Part shown: in pieces, positions 57,215 through 64,000 of the stretch
How the letters are laid out: each line of letters opens with the position of its first letter
How positions within the stretch are numbered: the stretch's first letter is position 1
Assembly: GCA_008729055.1 (NCBI GenBank)
Contig: SDUX01000010.1
Span: 992,001-1,056,000 of the forward strand
Length of the DNA stretch: 64,000 bases
Reading direction: 5' to 3'
Source of the DNA: Pyropia haitanensis
Taxonomy: Eukaryota > Rhodophyta > Bangiophyceae > Bangiales > Bangiaceae
Position numbers and translations under genes: made by a program
Notes under the pieces: model-generated
Told to the model about the DNA's origin: nothing
Database searches by the model: none
The model's input: the letters and a program-made list of their open reading frames with translations, nothing else

Positions 57215-59581
57215 GACGACTGGACGTTATGCACTTGTTCGCATGACCCAGAGCCTTTCCTAGGCTCAGGGGTTTCGAGTCCTGGAGAAGGCGACGCCAG
57301 GAGACAAAGCATGAAGATGCGCCACAGGACCAGCGATTGGAACTAGTCTCAAAAGGTCCATCCAGTGCCCTGAGCGCTAGCCCGTGTGCGTGTTGTGCGT
57401 GCTGCTCGCTGCAGTTGTCACCGACGAAGGCGGCTTTTGTATGTGGCGTCAAACCAAAAACTTGCTTCGCCGGCAGCCCCTCTCCGTGCTGGCCTCGCTA
57501 CCGTTCGGCTGAGCGTGGCTGGTTCGCGCCACGGACACGGACCAATACCAAATGGACTTGTGCGGGCTCCATGGGTCGGGAGCCCGCCCCTGCCCGAGCT
57601 AGTTACAGCCACCGTACCCGCCCCCGCCACTTTCTTTTCCAGTGCAATCAGCCTCCGCCGCCCGCAGTCGGGCTGCAGCGCCACCTCAGCCTGGGGCTCC
57701 AGCAATCCGGCATGGGCGTACCGTCTGCCAGCGTGGTCGTCTCACTAGCAGGACGCCCGGAGACTTGCGCGTGTGTGTTCAGCGCCGAGTACCCCACTTG
57801 TTTGACATGCAAGCATGTCCATTCCAATACGCCAAATGCCAGCTCGAAAGCATAATATGGGACATAAAACTCGTGAGTGAAATTTCAAAACCAAACCGTC
57901 GCTTGTCATTGGCAGGCGATGTCCAGCCCGTGGGAAGCGTACGGAAGCGGTCGGACAGTAACGGGCGGCGCCGCGCGCGCGTTTCCCGCGCCGCGCCCCC
58001 ACGGATCACGCCGTCGGGCACTCTACGGGTCGCTCTCGCAAGGACCCGCCGTGGGCAGACCCCGCCGCCGCGTCTGGGGGCTACCGCTGTCGCCCACCCG
58101 CCGAGCGCCCGCCGCGGGGCGGCCGCCAGTCCTTTGGCGTTGCCGGGGCGGGTCTCTCTGCGCAAGCGGTTAACGGCGGCGGGCGGGGCGGGCGGGCGGC
58201 GTTGGGCGCGCGGCGGGGACGCCGCCGCCCCTGGGGGGGGGGGGGGGACGGCCGCGCCGATGGTGGACCGCCGCCGCCGTGGCGGCAGGGGACGGCGTGC
58301 GGGGGCGGTGGAAGGGGGGCGCGCGGGGGGGGGTACCCGCCGCAGGGGGGGGTGGCCGCCAAGGGGGGGACCGGAGGGAGCGGCGGCGGTGGCGCGCCGG
58401 CACCGACACGGCCGGCGGGCACCCTCGCGGCGGCGGTCGTGGACGAGCGCGGAGACTGGGCGGCGGCGGCGCATGGTCAGCGCCGCGGCGCGGGACGCCA
58501 GACGGGGTGGGGTGGCGCGCCTGCGGGGGGGGAGGAAGGGCGGACGCGTGCCCAGCGTGGAGGGGGGGGGGGGGGGGGGGGGAGAGGGGGGCGGTGGTCT
58601 TGCGGGAGGGTAGACGCCGGCCGCCCGCGCTGCCGGCCGCTGGGCGGTGCTGGAGGGGGGGGGCGGCCCGCCGCGGGCGGCGGGCTCGCGGCGGCGGCGG
58701 CGGCGGCGGTCGCGCGCCCCCCCACCCCCCCCCTCGGCGCCACCACGGGGTCCGCGTTGGGGTGGTCGCCGCGCGGGGTAGCGAGAGGGCGACGCGCACC
58801 CCCCCGCCCCACACCACCCGCTGGGCGGGTGGGCACCGACGGAGGGGAAGGGTGGGGGTGGAGGAGGGGGCGGGGGGGGGGTTGGGGGGGGGGGTTGGGG
58901 GGGGGGTAGGGGGGGGGGGGGTGGGGGGGGGGAGGGAACGCAGCGACCGCCCCGCCGCGGCCGCGGCGGGCGGATCCCGCCCGCCCGCCCGCCCGCCGCT
59001 GCCGCCGCCCGCTGCCGCGTCGGCGGCCGCCCCGTCGCCGCCGCGGCGGCGCCGCCGCCCCGCCGCCGCCGCCGGCGGTGGGCGGTGGCGCGCCGCGCCG
59101 CGGCGGGCGCGCCGCCGCCCGCCCAGCGGGGTGGGGGGGGGGGGGGGTGGGGGGGGGGGGACCGCCTGGCGTGGCGCCCGCCGCGGCGTGCCGCCGCGGC
59201 GTGCCGCGGTCGCGGCGAGGCGCGGGCCACGCTGGCGGTCCGTGGCGGGCGGGGGGGGGGGGGGGGGGGGTGGGCGTGCCGCGGCTGTTTACTAAGCCGC
59301 CCCGCCGGCCGACGTGGCGTGCTGGGCGGGGGGACTGGCCATCGTGGGGAGGTGTGGGCTCGACCGACCGCGTGCTGCTGCGGTTGTCGGCAGCGACCAC
59401 CCTCTGCCACCAGCGGTCCGTCCCGTCGAGCGGCGGTGACCGCGGTCGTTTGTCCCTTCCCCCCCCCCCCCCCCTCTCGCCCCCCCCCCCCACCCCTCGG
59501 CCGACGACCCCTTCCGCCACCCCCCCCCCCCCCCCATTCCCGCGCCGCGCGCCAGCGGCGGCGCACCCCCCCCCCCCCACC

Positions 59582-62074
59582 ATGGCGGACGTTGTCAACC
59601 CGTCGGTGGCGGCGTTTGGCTGCGCCGACGCCGCCGCCGTCACGCGCAACTTTTTCCTCGACCCGCAGTACGCGTGCCGGTCGTCCTTTTTCGGCGGCGC
59701 CGGCGGCGCGCCGCAGCTGTCCGCCGCGGTCGGCTACGTGATCGTCCTCGCGTTTGGCCTGTCGTTTGGCCTCGTCACCGTCGGGCTGGTGACCGTCGAG
59801 CGGCGGGTGCTGCGGCGGCGGATGGACTCGGAGTTTTTCAACACGGCCGGGCGGAGCGTCAAGACCGGGCTCACCGCGTCGGTCATTGTGTCGCAGTGGA
59901 CGTGGGCGGCCACGCTGCTGCAGTCGTCCAACGTGGCGTTCAAGTACGGGGTGTCGGGGCCGTTTTGGTACGCGTCGGGCGCGACGCTGCAGATTATCAT
60001 CTTTGCGCTGCTGGCGGTGCAGGTCAAGCGCCGCGCGCCGACCGCGCACACCTTCCTCGAGATTATCCAGGCACGGTGGGGGACCGTCGCGCACGCGGTG
60101 TTTCTGTTTTTTGCGCTCGCCACCAACATCATCGTGTCGTCGATGCTCATCCTGGGCGGCAGCGCCGTGGTCAACGCGCTGACGGGCATCAACACGGACC
60201 TGGCGTCGTTCCTCATCCCTCTGGGCGTCATCCTCTACACCATTGCGGGCGGCCTCAAAGCCACGTTTGTTGCGTCCTACTTCAACACCGCCGTCATCCT
60301 CATCGCGCTGTGCGTTTTCGTCTTCCAGGTGTACGTGACCGACGCCACGCTGGGCTCGCCTGCCAAGGTGTACGACCTGCTGCAGGCGACGGCGGTCATC
60401 CAGCCGGTCGTTGACAACCGCGGCGGCAGCTACCTGACCATGTTTAGCAAGAACGGCCTGCTGTTTGGGCTGAGCAACATTTGCGGCAACGTACGTTGGT
60501 GGGGCGCGGGCGGACCCGGCTGTGGAGAAGGGTGGGGTGGGGCTGCGGACGGGCAGGCGGCCGTGCCGGACGCGTGGAGCAGACCGACCGTTGTTGCGGC
60601 GGCAGCGGTGGACCTGTTGACTGACTTGCCCTGGCGCGCTCGCGGCGTCTCTGTGTTGACTGTGTCCTTCCCGCCCGCATTGGCGTGCCCACCGTGTCCC
60701 TCTCGTGCCTCTGTTTCCTTTCGCAGTTTGGCACTGTGTTTGTCGACCGTACGTTGATGCGCGCAAGCCCAGAGGGGATGCTCGTCGGGGTTGCATGGAG
60801 CGAGAGGTGGCGGCACGCTTCGTAGTGGACGTGTCGAGCGGGACAGCGACTGACGGCGCTGCCTGTGGGTCTCTCTGGATCGGTGGTCCTCTTGCCTGGT
60901 GTCACCTGTTGATGTGATTGGCCGTTCCCCACCCTTTTTGCTGACGCTGTCCACAGAGAGTTACTGGCAGTCTGCCATTGCGGCAACGCCGCAGGCGGCC
61001 TGGAAGGGCTACATCCTCGGCGGCCTGTCCTGGTTTGCCATCCCCTTCACGCTGGCCACGTCCCTAGGCCTGGCCGGCGTTGCCCTCTCGCTGCCCATCA
61101 CCCTCAACGAGTCCAACAGCGGCCTCGTGCCGCCCGCCGTTGCGACGCACCTGATGGGCAAGGGCGGCTCGGTGCTCATCCTGGTCATGCTGTTCATGGC
61201 GGTCACGTCGACGGGCGCGGCGGAGCAGATTGCGGTCTCGTCGCTCATCGCGTACGACGTGTACGCGCCGCTGATGCGGCGGATGGGCAAGCCCGTCACG
61301 GGCAAGGCGGTGGTGCTCGTGTCCCGGATTGCGATTGTGGGCTTTGGCCTCCTGACGGGCGTGCTTGGTATTGCGCTCAACGCGATTGGCGTCAGCCTCG
61401 GGTGGGTCTACCTGGGCATGGGCGTCATCATCGGGTCCGCGGTCGCCCCAGTGGCCTTGGCCATCAGCTGGGCCAAGTGCTCCGCGGCGGGCGCCATTTC
61501 CGGCGCCGTTGGCGGGCTGCTCCTCGCACTTGCGTCGTGGCTCGGCTATGCGTCCACCTTTGATGGGGGCATCAGCATTGCCAACACGGGCCTGGACCAG
61601 GTGATGGTCGTTGGCAACTTGGTGGCCATCCTCAGCTCCGCCGCCATCTGCATCGCCGTATCCCTGGCCAAGCCCGACACGTGCGACTGGTCGTCGACGC
61701 GGGCGATCGCGCTGCTCGACGCGGACGCCAACGCGGAGCTCACCGCCGAGGCCGAGGCGGAGATGGACAACGCGATGACCATGATCACCTGGTGGGGGCT
61801 GGGCCTCGCCGCGGTGCTCGTCGTTGCGTGGCCGCTGCTGACGCTGCCGGCGGGGGTGTTTTCCAAGGGCTACTTTACGTTTTGGGTGGTGCTGTCCATC
61901 GTCTGGGGCGTCGCCGCGACGCTGGCCATGGTGCTGCTGCCCGTGTGGGAGTCGCGCGCGTCCATCCTCGCCGTCGCGTCGTGCGGGGCGGTCGCCGCGC
62001 CGGTGGTGGCGACCAAGACGATTGACGATCAGGCGGGCGACAGCGACGGCGTCACGTCCGAGGTAGAAGAGTAG
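59582..62074 (+). CDS. DUR3: DUR3 high-affinity urea/H+ (or Na+) symporter, copy B
   Basis: This is the second urea symporter of the solute:sodium symporter family. Exons are 59582-60490, a 22-nt micro-exon 60727-60748 and 60957-62074, giving 682 residues. Donors are GTACGT twice; acceptors are CGCAG and CACAG. The ATG at 59582 has a good context (CACCATGG) and follows a long C-rich leader. Compared with copy A, exon 1 from [17 protein letters not shown] onward differs at only about 15 of some 235 positions. The N-terminus differs more, with a Gly/Ala insertion after SSFFGG. The splice restores FGTVFVD and [19 protein letters not shown]. The C-terminus is acidic and differs from copy A ([15 protein letters not shown]), where regulation could diverge. 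It converges on the OHCU-decarboxylase-like gene. Confidence 0.96.
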
Positions 62075-62953
62075 CGGGGGGGAGGGGGAGCGGTCTGGGG
62101 AGCGACCGGGGGGGGGGGGGGGGGGCGGGGGAGGGGAGGGGAGCGGGCGGGGACTAGACTGCTGTGCGGCGGGGCACCGCGCCGTTGACGCGGCCTCAGG
62201 CGGTTGAGGGGGGGGAGAGGGTGCCCAACGGAGGAGGGGAGCCGCTCTTCCGCCACCCGTCTGTTTCTTTTTTTTCGACCGGCAGCAGCGGTGGTCGGCT
62301 GCCGGATGGGGGGGACGTGCGGGGGGGGCGCATAATAACTATGGACGGTGCTGTGTATGACTACCACTATTCAATAGCGTTGCGTGCCGCGAAGGGGTAG
62401 TCTGCTCAGGAGATGGCGGGCGGGCACAGCCGCCCGGGCGGCTCTGCTGGGGACGGCCTCCGCGGCAGCACGGCCCCCCCCCCCGGTATCGGCCCGGGAC
62501 GGAGCACGGACTGGCGGCGAGTGTCTGCTGCTGCGGGTCCCGCTGGGCGGGCGGCTCCGCCGGGCAAGGACCGCCGCGGCCGCCGCGGTGGCCGCGGCAG
62601 CGCCACGACGGAAGCGGCGCGGCGGCGCTGTCGCGGCGGGCAGCCGCCGGCGCGGGTCCCCACAGGAGAGCAGCCCCCCCCCTCACGCGCAATCCACACC
62701 GCAACGGCCGCCGTCCGTCACCGGTACCGGCGGCGGGTCGCGACGGTGGAGTACAGTACCCCCCTCCAAAAAAAAGGCAAAAGAGAAAAGAAAAAAGCCG
62801 GGATGCCGCTCGGGCCGTCTGGGCGGACGCCCGCCGCACACGCTGGCGACGGCTGCCGCTCGCAGCCTCCACGCCGGGACCCTCCCACGTCGGCCGCCCC
62901 CCCGCCAACCAACCGCACCCTCGTCCCTCGCCCACGCCGCGCCGCCCCCAGCC
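62075..62953. other. Convergent 3' region after DUR3-B
   Basis: The region contains G runs near 62109-62125, T9-10 near 62267-62276, an AT-rich patch (62331-62380) and A-rich sequence at 62767-62798. No gene is supported. Confidence 0.45.
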
Positions 62954-63816
62954 TCACCCCCCCCCCTCCCGCCCCTCCCACGATACGCGCCCCCCCCCCC
63001 CCGCCTCCACCCCCCCCGCCCCCCCCCCCCCCACCGGGGGCTCCCCCCCCCCCCCCACCCCCCCCCCCCCCGCCAGCTCCAGCAGCCGCAGTAGCCGCCC
63101 GCGCACGCACTTGCGCTGCTCCTCCGCCGCCGTCGCCTCCTCGTCTGCCCGCGGGCGGCCCATCCGGCGGCGGATCTCGGCGGTCACGCCCGCGACGCTC
63201 CACGTGCCCGCAAACGCGAGGACAAAGGGCATCTCGTACGCCTCCTCGTACGCGAGCAGCGCCGCCTCCATCCGCTCCCACGCTGCTGCCGACGCGGCCG
63301 CCGCGTTGGCGCCGCCGCCGCCGCCGCCACCGTCGACGCCACCGCCGCCGCCACCCGCGCCGCCGCCGCCGCCGCCGCCGCCGCCACTGCCGCTGCCGCC
63401 GCTGTCACTCCCCCCCGTCCCCCCCCCCTCCGCGCCATGCCCGCCCGGCGTATCCTGCGCGCAGTACGTCTCAAAGCGCTCACGGAGCCCCCCCCCCCCG
63501 CCGTCCGCCCCACCCCCGCCCCCCCACTATTGCGCAGCGTCGCCGCCACATTCGGGTGCGCCCAGTACGCGCCCATCCGCTCAATGGGCGTGCAGTCGGC
63601 CCACGCGGCTTCCGCGTCGGCGAGCACCTGCGGGACGGCGGTGTAGCCGGCGGGCGCGCGCACCGCCTTGGCCGCCACCATCCGCGACGCGAACGCGTTG
63701 ACGCCACAGATGGCCAGCATCTCGGCGTGGAAGGCGGGGGCGGAGAGGGCGGAGAGGCGGGCGAGCGCGCGCTCGGTGGCCGGGCCGGGGGGGGGGGGGG
63801 GGGGGCGTCCGCGGTC

Positions 63817-63871
<55 letters not shown>

Positions 63872-63944
63872 TGCCGCCGTCAGAGACGGCCGCGGGGATG
63901 GGGGGGGCAGGGGCCGCCTCTGGGGGAGGGGGTGGCACCATCAT
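62954..63944 (-). CDS. OHCU decarboxylase-like protein (URAD domain), ureide pathway
   Basis: OHCU decarboxylase forms S-allantoin in urate breakdown. The start is the double ATG at 63944 (MMVPPPPPEAAPAPP). After a Gly run the frame shifts into ERALARLSALSAPAFHAEML and AICGVNAFASRMVAAKA, then ERMGAYWAHPNVA, where HP matches the catalytic His-Pro of the family. A second shift near 63490-63500 leads to ERFETYCAQD, a Gly-rich insert, and the C-terminal core MEAALLAYEEAYEMPFVLAF, AEIRRRMGRPRADEEATAAE and RGRLLRLLELA, which fits the N-x-x-Y-x-x-x-F-x-x-P-F-(V/I) and helix pattern. The usual S-x-x-E-Q catalytic motif is not evident, so activity is unproven and a URAD-fold paralogue is possible. The 3' end is approximate because of G runs. 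Confidence 0.68.
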
Positions 63945-64000
63945 GGGGGAGGGGGTGAGCGGTGCAAACGCGGGAGAGGGAGAGCGTCAGCTCTGTGGGA

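Larger units (their letters stand above)
54698..59581. other. 4.9 kb region between the monooxygenase gene and DUR3-B
   Basis: Apart from two weak candidates listed separately, this holds no supported gene. From about 56240 to 57900 composition is balanced. From 57960 it is extremely GC-rich, ending in the DUR3-B promoter with G/C runs (58561-58581, 58864-58933, 59251-59270, 59460-59475). A minus frame ending at 54776 finishes PLPLARLHRIGSVNEDIF, which looks protein-like, but its upstream part is Pro-rich and cannot be traced to a start. Confidence 0.35.

Noticed and set aside
57250..57282. Hairpin GAGCC-TTTCCTA-GGCTC followed by GGTTTCGAGTCC, resembling tRNA anticodon and T arms
   Set aside because: The spacing between the stem and the T-loop is too short, the T-stem does not pair correctly and no acceptor stem is present.
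57779..60796. A 1,005-codon open frame on the minus strand overlapping DUR3-B
   Set aside because: It is antisense to the well-supported DUR3 exon 1; a similar antisense frame exists opposite DUR3-A. Both follow from the codon composition of the real gene and the lack of stops in GC-rich DNA.
1..64000. CRISPR arrays, bacterial operons, prophage or intact transposons
   Set aside because: No spaced direct repeats, no clustered co-directional genes with ribosome binding sites, and no transposase, integrase or reverse transcriptase motifs were seen; genes are spliced and eukaryotic.

Overview
This is a window of nuclear DNA from a very GC-rich eukaryote. Genes stand alone on alternating strands, with no operons. 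Several are interrupted by short GT-AG introns (about 200 to 300 bases, donors often GTACGT), and the products include eukaryotic factors (MUS81, TSR1, RRP42, VPS4, a PTC7-type phosphatase). Long G or C homopolymers, Ala/Gly/Pro-rich insertions and duplicated DUR3 urea transporters fit a bangiophyte red alga such as Porphyra or Pyropia. That assignment is inference from composition and gene content; another GC-rich alga or protist remains possible.

Layout: MUS81 (-, running off the left edge), a membrane-anchored methyltransferase-like protein (+), DUR3 copy A (-), a MAPR haem-binding protein (+), TSR1 (-) divergent from RRP42 (+), a mitochondrial-type uS14 (-) divergent from a bZIP factor (+), VPS4 (-) divergent from a second methyltransferase-like protein (+), a PTC7-like PP2C phosphatase (+), a remnant of a cysteine-rich secreted protein, a disordered hypothetical protein (-), and a long armadillo-like protein (-). 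A poorly interpretable stretch of about 8 kb follows, then an AA15-like copper polysaccharide monooxygenase (+), another unclear stretch of about 5 kb, DUR3 copy B (+) and an OHCU-decarboxylase-like gene (-).

Functional links: TSR1 and RRP42 both serve ribosome and RNA maturation and share a 0.7 kb divergent promoter. Two urea importers plus a probable ureide-pathway enzyme point to scavenging of organic nitrogen. The monooxygenase would act on cell-wall polysaccharide. The two DUR3 genes are inverted relative to each other, share a 22-nt micro-exon of identical sequence and have recognisably related introns, so they are recent duplicates.

Limits: in at least seven genes the reading frame changes exactly at a G or C run. 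These are most simply read as homopolymer length errors, so exact ends and protein lengths there are approximate. Because stop codons are rare at this GC content, long open frames on either strand are weak evidence; calls rest on recognisable protein motifs. No tRNA, rRNA, intact transposon or CRISPR array could be supported.
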